DNA of 64,000 nt. Source: Takifugu bimaculatus (taxonomy: Eukaryota; Chordata; Actinopteri; Tetraodontiformes; Tetraodontidae). The stretch spans positions 4,848,993-4,912,992 of the forward strand of contig CP034992.1 in the NCBI GenBank assembly GCA_004026145.2, read 5' to 3'. The notes below the pieces were generated by a model, which worked only from the letters and a program-made list of their open reading frames with translations, did not search any database and was not told the DNA's origin. Of this stretch, positions 1 through 56,700 are shown piece by piece; the first letter of the stretch is position 1, and every line of letters begins with the position of its first letter. A program made the position numbers and the translations under genes.

Positions 1-92
1 CCTGCTGGCTTTTCCAATTACACGTGTCCACACTGTCTCTGGGTTTGGACTCTGAAGCATGAATTTGAGGAGCAGTCCTCCTGGGAGCTCTG
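1..92 (+). other. possible noncoding first exon of slc2a9 (3' part)
   Basis: Bases up to 92 end in CTCTG|GTAAGTG, a near-perfect splice donor. Coding exon 1 starts at an acceptor, so an upstream exon is expected and this is the best candidate I see. Its left edge is not visible. If joined to 3382, the ATG at 59 opens a 16-codon upstream frame that stops at 3396-3398, just before the main ATG at 3400. No frame through this exon continues into the transporter frame, so it would be untranslated leader. A strong isolated donor can also occur by chance. Confidence 0.3.
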
Positions 93-149
93 GTAAGTGT
101 CAGATTCAAGATGTTAATAATGGGTTTATGATGACACTAGAGCCCCTCA

Positions 150-240
150 TTGTGAGTGTGTGAGTGGATGGTGTGTGTCCTGTGATTGACGGTGACCTGT
201 CCAGGGTGTATTCCTGCCTCTCCTCCGGTGACCCCTGTCA
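150..240 (+). repeat. remnant of a dispersed fish repeat
   Basis: Contains GGTGACCTGTCCAGGGTGTA and flanking text typical of a repeat very common in fish genomes. A second, more decayed copy of the same core lies near 35015-35100 in this window. I recognise the core from general familiarity and cannot name the class. Confidence 0.5.
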
Positions 241-1135
241 GAAAGCCACTGAAAATATTCTGTGGATTACGCAGTGACTCTACAAGCTTAGAACTAATCT
301 ACTTTTCAGGCATTGACATTTGTCTGTGCTAAATGTTCGGGGCTACAGAGACACAGTTGATCTCATCCTGTTGTGATCTCAGATTTGGGTTAAATGAGGG
401 TTAATTTTGTTAAAATTGTAGAAGAGACCCTAGGTTGAAAGGTCGGAGGTGCTCTGGTAACCAGGCGAGAGGTCGAGACACCTTCAGAGCACTGCCGTAG
501 TACCTTTGAGCAAGCTGCCGAACCCTCAAATGTTCACATGGAGCCCTATAACGAGCATGCGGACAGATACTTTCCCCTGCTTCTCAGTAAACATTGATTA
601 CCACAACCACTTCCTGCAGCTCACCCTTGTGTGTAAATAACAGTACGGACATGGCAAGTTTCCAAAAAGCTGACTGCTGTATCAGTAAAGGTTGCCCAAT
701 TTCTCAGTATGTGAGATTCCAGTAGCTAAAGAACCAGCAACACAAAGAGACGTTGACCCAACTGTGTTGTTACAGTTCATCAGAATTAAATGAGGAATTT
801 GTTTTTTTTGGGGGGGGGGATGGTTGTTATTAGAAGGCTGCAGTTTTGACCTAAATCCACATTATCAAACCTGAATTTACACAAGCTAAGCGTGCCTATT
901 TTTCCATACATCTGAGTCTCCGTGGTCAAAGATGGCACTCTCATGGGGGTGGGGATTCTGGACTTTGGTCATGAGGCGTGACGGCGTTCCTCAAGAATGT
1001 AGCAGAGTTTTGCTGCAAAGGTGAAGAACTGAGAAATGACTCCTGACAGAAGAACTTTTCTGCTTTCACCCTGTAACAATGTGTCGCGCACAACTCAAGG
1101 TAAAAACATGACATTTCTGTTGGGCTTTATATCAG

Positions 1136-1498
1136 CGCTGCCGCTGCTGCTGCTGCTCTGCTGCTGCTGTGCTGCTGCTGTGCTGCTGTTGCTGCTGCTG
1201 CTCTGCTGCTGCTGCTCTGCTGCTGCTGCTCTGCTGCTACTTCTGCTGCTGCTCTGCTGCTCTGCTGCTACTTCTGCTGCTCTGCTGCTGCTCTGCTGCT
1301 ACTTCTGCTGCTCTGCTACTTCTGCTGCTACTCTGCTGCTGTGCTGCTGCTCTGCTGCTGCTGCTGCTCTGCTGCTCTGCTGCTGCTGCTGCTGCTCTGC
1401 TGCTCTGCTGCTCTGCTACTTCTGCTGCTACTCTGCTGCTGTGCTGCTGTGCTACTTCTGCTGCTGCTCTGCTACTCTGCTGTGCTGCTGCTGCTGGA
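1136..1498 (+). repeat. imperfect CTG / CTCTG satellite array
   Basis: About 360 bases made almost only of runs of CTG (2-5 units) separated by CTCTG and CTACTTCTG steps, so the array is a higher-order mix rather than a pure triplet tract. On the + strand RNA it would be CUG-rich. It is stop-free in more than one frame, which produces long Leu/Cys/Ala open frames that are not genes. Confidence 0.95.
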
Positions 1499-3399
1499 CA
1501 GACACATGAATTAAAGTATGCTGTAGAAAGTGATGAATCAGTGGATAATGAGGGTGGAACACAGGAAGGACTGTATTGGTGCCACTCAAATGCACCTTGT
1601 CCTCAGCCTGCAATAACCTCAAAATTAAACTCTGGCTCACTAACAGCATAATTCTATTCACCGGGTAATAATTACACAACACTCTACTTGGAAATGTTTT
1701 AGATCGAAAGCATTTGAGAACTTTGTTTCACCTCAGTATTTGATTTGGCTTTTTGGATTTAAACACGGTTCACTGTCTCAAAGTGCAGATGCTGTTAATT
1801 TGCTTTTTGAAGAACATCATTTGGAGCGATTAATTCAGCCTAGCTGTAGTTTTCCCTTTCATCAGAGTTATTTTTCATTTATTCACACACCCTCCTGCAC
1901 AAATATCCTTCAGCTTTTGTTTAAGCTGTTTTGCAGCTTGGATTGAACCACATTGCTTAAAGACTTGAATGGGTGAAACTAAATGAGTGAGTGCTTGTTG
2001 TGCACATATATGAGATCTAAACTCACATATGTGCTTAGACCTCATATACAGTATGTGCAAAACAAGCAAATGATTGTTGACAATACACCAGTTGGGAGGT
2101 TCTGTTTGATCACTCAAAACGTTATTTAACCATATGGAAAATTAAAAAAAAAAAACCTGTTTATTTTGGCCTGCAGCACAGCTGACCTCTGATTCCAGGG
2201 ACATGTGAACGGCTTCGAGAGGCATGTCAGAGTTAATGATTCCCCCCACCCCAGTGTTATCATGTCTCCTGCTAAAGTTTTTCTTGCTCACCTCTCGCGC
2301 TGCCTTTCATTGTCTGCTGACGGCCGTAAGAGGTAAGAACCTGCCGAGACTCTTGATAAATTGAGGGAATGCTCCTTTAGTGTGCAGACTTCTCTGAGCA
2401 GGAGGGCAGATTTTCCTTGATGTCACCCTCACTGTGAACCCGTTTTTACTCATATACATGGAATAGACTGGTGTAGTTTACATGGATTATGAAGGAAAAA
2501 CTACAAGTGTTGCAATTCCAAAAACCAAAACCGAGTGTCAGCATCTTTTCAGTGTTGCTTCAGTGAAGTTTATCAGTTCCTCTGCAAAATGTCATCTGAA
2601 ATCAGCGCATCCTGCTGCCGCTACAGTCAGTTTAATGGGATTTCCATCCTGTAATGAATTCCTGCCTTTGCTAGTGGAATTATACCGAATCACCACCAAG
2701 TGTCGCACAATTTCCACATGTCTTTTTGACAAAGACCCTGCAAGGATCAGCAAGGGGGGTTATTGCGATGGGCGCGGTCCTTTTTCTGCAGTTCAAGGAG
2801 CCGTACTCATTAATACCACGAAAAAAATTACTCACTGGCCTTAAAACGTCTCACTTTTGATGAATTTTGATGTTCTGGCGACACTTAAATCTACTTAACA
2901 AACTCCTATTCCATCAAGAAATTATATATTTAAATGCAACCTTTTCACAAGCTTACGTGGTCTAAATAAAAAGGGTGTTTAGGACGATGCCCTTGCTATA
3001 TGCTTTTAGAAGCATTCCCACTAATTTTGTTGTATTTAACGGTGTGTGGTCAGGGACAAGCCACGCCCACCCCACCTGTGAGCGCCACCAGGTAATACGA
3101 GGAATATCACAGCTGTTTCTTTTGATTAACCCCCCCGTGTTCTCACATGACCGAATGTTTAAACGCCTCATTGATGCATCATTGAATTGAATCTTTATTA
3201 GAATAAATAAAGGGTCATGTTTAGGCTGCATCTGGACACGATTACACCCATGCTTCCATCTTTTCTGGCCTGTCAGCCAATGACCCAGTTTCACTTCCTC
3301 AAAGCAGATGATTCTTGTAATATTCCTTTTCCTCGCTGTTGTGACATCTGGCTTTTGTTATTCCTATATGTCCTTCTATAGGGGCGCTGGATCTGTGAC

Positions 3400-48512
<45,113 letters not shown>

Positions 48513-49115
48513 CTGAGGAGTGTTAAAACAGCCAGACTGGAACCAAACCTGCTGCTGCGTGTGAAACGTGGGTTCAAAAAATGAAATAGGTTGGTGTTAT
48601 TCATGCTTGTTTTAAAAGGAGACGCTGAAGATAAACAAATAACTTGTTTCGATGTCAGTGTTTGATGCATTGTGTTTGCCCTATTTTAAATCGTTCAGGT
48701 TTTTTTTTTTTAAATTTCCCATTCTATAGTTTGAAAATTTCCGTTTCTATTCAATAGCCCATAATCACGTCAAGAGGCAGCAGTATAATGCAGTAAATTA
48801 TTTTGGAATGTGTAAAAAAGTGCTGTTAAAGCAATTTAAGAACCGACACTTGAATCCAGCATGTAAAGCACTATTTTGTTAGTTCTATATCTATATCTAT
48901 TAAGTGCTATATGTCGTGTTTGTAAACTACATCTTATATGGATGCAGTATTTGTACATTCGTACATACTTTTTATGTCTTTGTTATAATTTTACAATGTT
49001 GGGCCAGAGTGTTGGTCAAAAATAGCCTCTTATTAATTGTAAATGTTTTTTTTTTTTTACATAGTTTAGCTTTGACCATAATCGAACACAGGAATAAATG
49101 TGTTTGCTATTTGAA
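48513..49115 (+). other. slc2a9: 3' untranslated region of slc2a9
   Basis: From the stop codon to about 17 bases past the first AATAAA downstream of the stop (49093-49098). AT-rich with T runs at 48701-48711 and 49048-49058. The cleavage site is inferred, not seen. Confidence 0.6.
49093..49098 (+). promoter_or_regulatory. slc2a9: polyadenylation signal AATAAA
   Basis: First canonical AATAAA after the stop codon, about 580 bases downstream and followed by GTGTTTGCTATTTG, a GT-rich element. An AATAAA inside exon 12 codons (near 48368) is in the coding region and not counted. Confidence 0.6.
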
Positions 49116-49344
49116 ACTCCATCATCTATTGAAGGATCTGAAACTCCCTCCATCTTTGGAGCTTTCTGCTTGTTTTTTAACTTCTAATTTTGTCCTGAAC
49201 TTTTTCAAGTGTCAACCAGGTAGCACTTTATGGCACTGGGAGATAGAAAAGCAGGCTCTGAACACCTGTTGCAGTGTTCAGGGACAGGATAATGGTCTAA
49301 AATGTGACCCTGAGCTCTGGGGGGTGCATGTGTTCCTTTAGATA

Positions 49345-49412
49345 ATGATAATAATACTAAACTCCATTTATAAACACCTTTCAAGAAACTCAAGGACACT
49401 GTACAACAGACA
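49345..49412 (+). repeat. dispersed fish repeat fragment
   Basis: Reads CCATTTATAAACACCTTTCA then AGAAACTCAAGGACACTGTACA, a diverged form of the widespread fish block TTTATATAGCACCTTTCAAG with ACTCAAGGTCACTTTACA. Possibly linked to the retroelement remnant just downstream. Confidence 0.5.
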
Positions 49413-49699
49413 GTTGAGGTGTAACAGTGAAAAGCCTCTGAAGATGACTAAGAAAGAGACACTGAAGAGGAGACAGGTTCATCCAGATCTTCATCTCATC
49501 CTGGTGAGCACACACAGCACAACACCCGAGAGAGGGCTATGATTGTTGTGTAGTTATTACTCATTATGTGTACTGTTATGGAGCTAAGTAAGCAACAACC
49601 CTTCCTAAGGCCTCCGAAAACAGCATCTGACAGGGTAAAGAAATGGCTCAACTTCCCCTACATTTGGGTCTTGGGACAGGGTTCAAGCATCGGAGGGGA

Positions 49700-49950
49700 G
49701 GGCTCCATCTCTCTCTCATCAGTGGTGTCCCCAGTCTTATTCTCTCTTTACGCCGGTGACCCGACAAGATGAGCGCTGCTGGGAAACTTGCTCATGATGC
49801 GCAGTTATTCCACACCTCCGCCGGCTCCGCGCACTGGTTAGGAAGGGGTGACGAGGCTTTGCTGGGTGTGTGAGATGCATTCCATTCAGACAAATGTCAG
49901 GAAAATAAAGGAGCCTCTCCTTGATGTTGAGAGAAGAGCTCTGTCCAATC
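49700..49950 (+). pseudogene. decayed L2/CR1-like reverse transcriptase remnant
   Basis: In one frame VVSPVLFSLYAGD (about 49726-49764) resembles the block B context LSPLLFSLYTND of L2/CR1 reverse transcriptases. A little downstream in another frame NVRKIKEPLLDVERR (about 49890-49935) resembles NVSKTKEMVVDFRR, which follows the YxDD motif. YxDD itself is lost. The order and spacing fit the family, but similarity is weak and judged by eye. Confidence 0.4.
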
Positions 49951-51384
49951 GATTACTGAAAGACAGAGCGGTTGGTTCTCCAGCCAAACCAGCTCCTGCA
50001 CTGGCAACATGTGGAGCCTCCTCACGTCTGTCCTGTGATGGAGCAGAGGTTCTGTTCTGTGGGGTTTTTTTTTTTGGATGCTCCTTCTTTGCACGTCTAC
50101 AGCAGGACTGACTTGATTGGTGAAGGCAGCACTTTGAAGACAACAGCCTCGCCTCCAATTTTCAAGAAAGGACGGCTTTTACTTTTACTTCTTTGCTCAG
50201 AACCTATATTTATAAATGAACCTTTTGTTCAAATCCACATTTTGTGAGAGAGTGAAGTGATTATTGAGTTATCTGGAGCACCAGTAAGAAAGGAGAAGCA
50301 TTTTTATTATCACCTCTTGATTTGGGAATCATCACCAGGGGACATTTAATTATTTAGTTTTCCTTACCTTGTTTAGCTAAAATCTTAACTCGCAGAGAGA
50401 TTTGACCTTTTAGAGCGAATGTTATGAAAGCACGTAGAAGGAGATACTTTCTCTTCCCCGTTGTTGATGTTTGGGCACTTTTCCAGTCGCAACGATGCTT
50501 CTCTAAACATCAGAGTTGAGAAAAAAAAAAGAAGAGCCAAGCAAACAGATGGTGACGGGGCAGCGTGTGACATGGAACAGGAGCCAAAAAACGATTGACA
50601 TTGACGGCTGTTTGTGCAGCACAGGCAGCGATAAAGAGTTGCCAGAGTATTCAAATGGAATTCAATAGGGCACGAGAGGTTTGAATAAATAACTGCCATC
50701 GATTTGATTTTTCATCATGTGCAAATTACCTGCAGTGCAAGCTCGCGTGCGGGACACTTGGCTGTGTGCGTCTGACAGGGGGAGAGAGGTGGGGATGAGG
50801 TGACTTGTTTGTTTTAATCCAGAAAGAGACTACGCGCTTCGGTGAGGCTGCCAGATGTGACTCCTGTGTGCAGATGTGTGCGACAGACCTCTGCTCCCTT
50901 TCATTCCTCGGTGGATGAAATACCTCAGAGGGGCAAGATTAACCTACTTTAATGTCTGCTGCAGTCACAACACAGGAATCAACCATGAAAGGCAATAATT
51001 CATTTCCTGGAACCTATAGTGTCCATATATCTCTATACAGACATGGACCCTGTTGTTGAAAGCTGCCTGTTCTATAGTGACATTTACCCTTTATGCTGCT
51101 GGGTCCCAGCCCTGCATCTTTAGGCTCTTTATACTTTGAGGTATAAATCACCTGTTGTCTTCTGCAGACAACTGGCAGGGAGGCCTCCAAATTCTGAACT
51201 TTGCTGTGATAGCTGCAGCTTCGGGACCTTTAGTGACAGTTGATCTTAATAAAACACATCGGGCTAAAGGGGGCTTCGACTGGCAGCTCCATTACCGGAC
51301 GAATACCCCTCGGCTGTTCCACTTTCTGAGACACCTCGTATACGCAATCCCAGTCAATGTGCGAGAGGGAGGAAAACACCCTCA

Positions 51385-51510
51385 ACAGTTCAATTTTCAG
51401 GGCAATTTAGAGCCACCAATCAACTCAAAATGCACACCTTTGGACTGAAAACACAACAAAGAATCGAACCCTGAACCTTCTGATGCTGAAGCACCCTGTC
51501 TGCCTACCAG
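51385..51510 (+). repeat. remnant of a dispersed repeat (GGCAATTTAGAG family)
   Basis: Block order GGCAATTTAGAGCCACCAAT, CACCTTTGGACTG, AATCGAACCCTGAACCTTCT, then CACCCTGTCTGCCTACCA matches a very common fish repeat in diverged form. The GATTCGAACC-like block can look like a tRNA B box, but no tRNA fold is present. Confidence 0.55.
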
Positions 51511-52567
51511 GCTCTTTCATAAGGTCAAAATATAACATCAATGTATCATTTTTCCACTTCAACCACGTAACCGAAACATGGGGAACGTTTGCTTCTCGTT
51601 TGATGAGAGAAAATAAATGCTCCCTTTCTTAGTTCAGTTCCAGCATGAATGTTGTGGAAGCACAAATAGTGATAATACCATCTGAGGGATGGGATTGTTG
51701 CTATGCAAATATTATTTCCCTAATGGTGATACTGGTACACTGAGAGCACGCTGTGTGCTCAGGCAATGAAGGTGCAGGTAAAACTGCAGCTTAGCATCAG
51801 CTCTCTTTTCATCTGAATTCTGAAATAAATGTGGGTGTTATTGGCATTTGCCCTCTTTTCTTTTTTCGGGGGGTTCAGTTTCAGTTGCACCATATTGTGG
51901 TGGGTTGACTGTGGCGGCTCAGCTTACTGCCAAGGTTAACGGTGGCAAATTGCTTTTCCTAGAGCACCAACACGTCTGTTTTGATCTTGTTTGTTTCTTT
52001 TTCCAATTTGGTTTGTGAATATTGCTGAATATTCATAGCAGGGCTCCCCTAGCGCTCAGTCCCCCGCAACAACAACAAAACACAGAGGTTGTAATGGAAA
52101 TGTATTTTTTGCCTTCCAGTTAAGACTTTTTTTGTTTGAACTAAGGTTTAAATATTTGCAAGTTATTTAGGAAAGAAAAGCAGATGTGTGATCATGCTCA
52201 GTTTAATAATAATAAGTTAATGGAAAACTTGAAACAGGTTAAGCTCATAGTGAACACAAGCTGATGACATTTGCTGCATCATATATCAGTTTTCAATTGA
52301 AGCAAATCGATAATACTATTTAATTTATGCAAATGAACTGACATGCTGCTAAATAGCATGTAGCAGTTCACCTTGGCAGCATTAATTGATCTATGTGTGT
52401 GTCAGATCTCATCTAGCAAAGCTGGAAACCTTAATACGAGATCAAGAATCCAAATTAATCGTCAGAATAGATATTCACAACTCCTATTAAGAGGCTCATA
52501 AAGGCCCAAAACCGCAGCACAGGAATTCAACATGAGTGTTTGAGCCCCAATCATCCTGAGCAGTTAA

Positions 52568-52890
52568 AGATTCAGATTTTTTCAGATTCAGATTCAGATC
52601 CTTTATTGTCCCACACGGGGAAATTTACAGTGCAACAACAGCAAGAGCACGCACAGAAAAAATAAGATAAAATCGAATAGAATAGGATTTGGAATATACA
52701 AAGAGGATGTATATTTACAATAATCCAGATAAATGGATACTCGGCCTCTGTATACCTGTACATAGTACAGAGGGTGAATACAATATACATACATATCAGA
52801 ATATATAATATTCAGATTGTGTTAGCGGGCCGTTATGTTTATTGTGCAGTCTGACAGCAGCCGGCAGGAAAGATCTGCGATGGCAAAAAG
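52568..52890 (-). mobile_element. L2/CR1-like LINE 3' end
   Basis: Minus-strand 3' tail: on the + strand, tandem CAGATT units (52572-52598) lead into CCTTTATTGTCCCACACGGG and GAAATTTACAGTGCAACAAC. Near 52845-52880 comes CAGTCTGACAGCAGCCGGCA followed by GGAAAGATCTGCGATGGC. This is the usual 3' untranslated region layout of fish L2-type elements. No coding part is retained. It is a second, separate copy from the one at 17 kb. Confidence 0.75.
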
Positions 52891-53504
52891 GAAATGAAAC
52901 AGTCGCTACGCCAGCTCTGTGCAGCCGAAGGGTTGGTTGCGTTGATGCGAAGGCGAACGCCAGCTAGTTCTGACGAAGTGCCGACCTGTGTCGACGAGCC
53001 CATTCGTTGTGTCTGTGCTCCTGCCACGCCACATTGCACCGCTCTGGGCAGAGGAGGGAGCCTGCTGCCGTCGTCGCTGTGCTCAAATTGGATAAAAACC
53101 GTAATCAAGCACGCTGTGACAACATCTCAGCAAATCCGATAGAGAGTTGACTGAAAACAGCGCGGCGATCAAGACAACTGTTTCTATCGTTTCCCGGTGT
53201 TCTGAGCTGTGGGATTCCATGACCTTATGGAAAGGTGGAGAGAAGGAGCTCCTAATCCCACGTTGCCATTAAGAATTAATGGACGTCCAGACCAGCATTG
53301 TGATGCGTCCAACCCCACATTGGCTGAGGCCGACTTCAGAGTCTGGCAGCCATCCTCACTAGCACACTGTCGTGTCCTTTCTAAACACAACATTAGTTAT
53401 TCTGTTCCCTCCTCTCACCAGAATAAGGGCTCCTTCAGCATCTACAATCACTCACTCCAACCTTAAGTCTCTGTACTCCCGCTCTCAGTGGACCATCTGC
53501 CTGC

Positions 53505-53700
53505 TTGACCACCATGGGGTCTAAAGCCTTAAGCCAGTCTACTTGCCCAGTTTTTGAACTCCTTCCCTTCCAGAGATCCATTATATCAACTCTTCCACTC
53601 TCTTTTTTCAAATCTAATTTGAAAATACATCTCTTTAGACTTGAATATTCCATCTGCTGCAGGTTTTATGCAACTTTGTCTTGTATGCGAATCACCTTTA
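53505..53700 (+). pseudogene. possible C-terminal scrap of a non-LTR ORF2
   Basis: The frame includes LPLSFFKSNLKIHLFRLEY, similar to the FKSRLKTHLFRLAF ending that I associate with some fish non-LTR retrotransposon proteins. Nothing upstream supports a reverse transcriptase, so this is a weak call. Confidence 0.3.
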
Positions 53701-56700
53701 AAAGTGTAACTCTTCAACAGAGGTGGGACCGCTGTGGAATACACACCATCATCACTCTCCCGACACCAAAAGGATGAATGAGTGTTTGAAAGTAAAAATG
53801 TCAGCAACTTCAAGAATTCACAAAGTTAATCTTCTATCATGTGGCTCACCAAGACCCTGGTCAGGGGTGCAAACATCACCATTTTGTGGGACTGAAGCTC
53901 CAACTACAGGGTTCCAGATTGAATGTGAGCACTTTGTTTCAAGCATTGTGCTCATTGAAGTCAATATCCCCATTCTGTTGAGGGAGGGTCGCGCCATGAC
54001 AGCCACAGCCGTAACAGATGAGCAGCCGAGAACCTCTGCAGAAAGTACTTGGTATCCAGGACGTGCATGCGACACCCAACTGTGATTTCTTTCATCTTGC
54101 AGGAATTATGGGTCTGGAGCTGTGTCGGCTGGTAGTCTTTCAAAGAGGAGAGGCTGGGGGGTCCTAGACAACAGTATAAAAACAGAAATTCGGAGGGCGC
54201 AGACTTCAGCCAAGCACCTCCTCTGTCTACTTATTGTGCCTTACACCTGTAGTATAGTATACGCTGTATGACGGCAGTAGTAATACAAGGTTACGTAACA
54301 TAGTAGGTTCATTTATGATTCATTAAAGCAAAATTTCGCAATAGTAATTACAAAGGCTAGCTTTCCCGAGGGATGCTTTATTTTGATCTGGGCCTTTGAT
54401 CTTAAGAAGAGCAAAGGTGAAACTCTCTCCGGAGTCCAGAACGTCACCAAACGTACTCACCGGCCCATTAGTGTTTCCTGAAAAATTCATGGCAATGAAC
54501 TAACGCGTTCCAGTCCCGCTGAGGTAGAGGGATGCTTTTCGTCTTCTGCGGGCCAGTGCATTGGCGCTACGGGAAGGTGAGAAGTGAATAAAATCAGTGG
54601 AGTCAGTCAGTCTGTATGAACACGTCTTCGAGATGAATGTGATGTGATGAACGTATTAATATAGATACTGAGACAACTGTACACTATGTGACCATTTCAT
54701 TTCTGGTCTGGTACTAAAGCTGCCTAGAACCACTGTTTTCTTTTTTAATTACTCTTTGAGCAGTCCCCAATCACAAATACCCTTTTTTCCTCATGGTTTT
54801 GTATCAAATACAGAAGGACATTTCCATTTTTCTGCACAGTGAGTATTTCTTACAATTACATAAGATGCCAAGGAGTTGAGCACAACTCGGAGCAATAAAG
54901 GAAGAGTTACAAAGTCAAATGCAAATGCATTCACTAAGAGGGTCCAAAGGTTACTCTTCCTCCATATTGAGCCAGAGGAACTAATTTCATTGCAGGCTGC
55001 AGTTTCATTACAGGAAGTGCTGACTGCAGGCCAGACGAGCAGCTGCTAAATGCTCTTGTCTCCGAGGATCCCATCTGAGATATTTTATATGCTGTTTGGC
55101 AGGTTGGCATCCTCAAGAATCTGTGACTCGGAGACAAAGGGGAATCACTCGCAGAAATGTTTGTTGCAGGAATATTGATGTTTAACCAGCAGAATTAAAG
55201 AGTTAAGCTTAGATTTTGGCTGCCATAAAATGTTAATGCCAATCCACCCCAAAGAGTGAAAATCATATGATGTAAAATGAGTATTTGTACTTTCTTTTTA
55301 AAAAAATGATTATGGATTACACTTCTGCAATTGGAGGATATCTGTGTGTAGTAGCTGCCTCAATGGCAGATGGATCTTCACATCTCAGAAATCTGAGCTG
55401 AGACCCTTCAGGGCTCTCGCTGCTGCTTTAATACAGATGAAAGTCTAGATAAGAAAAACAATCCCTTCAGAAAAACAAGCCCACTTCAGATCTTTCTAAA
55501 GCTGGCGACATACTTGTAGATGCATTGATGTATACAGTGATAATAGAGAGACACTGTGGCCTTCAATTAAATAAAGGAACCATTAACATATGGCATCACT
55601 TCCTCTATATGGCCTGTAATTTTACCCCAGGAGAAAATTTGAACCATATTATTGTATGGACTATTTAGATTTGCTTTGTTGCAAATTGTATTCAGCAAAG
55701 ACACCCTGATAATTCTTCCAGGAGGTGATGAGGCATCCGGAGAAGATCAGTTGGCCGGTGGAGCGCCCTGACAGATGGAAATCATTAAGGCACAAAAGAT
55801 GTCGTCAGCGGCGCTGATTTAATGCCCAGGTAACGTATCTGGTGGAGGTGGAGGTGGAGGTGTTCGAGCGAGCGTGGACATCTCTGCGCGACACTGTCAG
55901 ACTGTCAGAGATAAGATAATGATCAATTGTGGCTCAGTTCTAATGTGGATGACACCAGTGACCCTTAATGACCTTTAAAGTCAGCTATGCGTATGAATGA
56001 ACTCAAACACAACAAAGAAGTGAGGGGGGGGGGGGGCACAGATGTCAAAATCACTTACACAAAAAGGGAGGGATCACTCAGGGGCCTGAACAGCTTGAGC
56101 TGTCACTGAAAAGTCCATCTTGACATGTAATTACATTGAATCACTGTTTGAGGTAATTACAGGCCATGAGTTGGGAGTGTGTTGACGCCCCCAAACACGC
56201 ATCAACACACACTCCAGAGGTCACTGTTGATGGAGGATTCCAGGCGGAATACAAGACGGCGACCGCCAGTGCTAAAGGAAGGCGTCAAGTAATCAAGCTC
56301 AGTTAGCTGTCGACATCATACAGAGGTGTGACAGTTGATATTAATGGCCCTCCCAACACAAACACACACACACACACATCTGTATATTAGATTAGGCTTT
56401 AATGACAGGACAGAGCAGGTAGTTCAGCATTTTATTTCCAAATTCTGCCAATAATCGCCAAAATACAGGCAAAAGTAATTACTGCGGAACACCATCAGGA
56501 ACCAACTGCTGTCAAGAATTGATTGCTGTTTGTTAGAGTCGCGTCAATCTTCATTATTACTATTGAAGTCGAAGGGGAGAGGATGAGGATGAGCAGGAGG
56601 GTTGACTTTGTGTCCATTTTTTTATAGGTTAAGGGTGATATCAGCTACTTTGAGAAGTTAATGTTCACCCAGAGGACAAATTAGTAACACCGGTTAGGAG

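Larger units (their letters stand above)
93..3381 (+). other. 5' region or first intron
   Basis: No coding exon recognised. It contains a dispersed-repeat remnant at about 150-240, the CTG array at 1136-1498 and short homopolymer runs (G-rich near 811, A-rich near 2143). Open frames across the CTG array are low-complexity Leu/Cys strings. I did not find a convincing TATA box or promoter. Confidence 0.6.
49116..52567 (+). other. intergenic DNA downstream of slc2a9
   Basis: No gene recognised. Holds a dispersed-repeat start (49345-49412), a decayed reverse transcriptase remnant (49700-49950) and a repeat remnant at 51385-51510. The rest is unassigned and AT-rich. Confidence 0.7.

Noticed and set aside
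1036..1651. Two overlapping + strand open frames rich in Leu, Cys and Ala
   Set aside because: They are translations of the CTG/CTCTG array in two frames; composition is set by the repeat and there is no unique domain.
51460..51485. B-box-like GAACCCTGAACC suggesting a tRNA or tRNA-derived SINE
   Set aside because: No A box, acceptor stem or cloverleaf; the context fits a dispersed repeat remnant.
52894..53142. 82-codon open frame with several Cys residues
   Set aside because: Adjacent to the LINE 3' end and without recognisable similarity; opposite-strand frame equally open.
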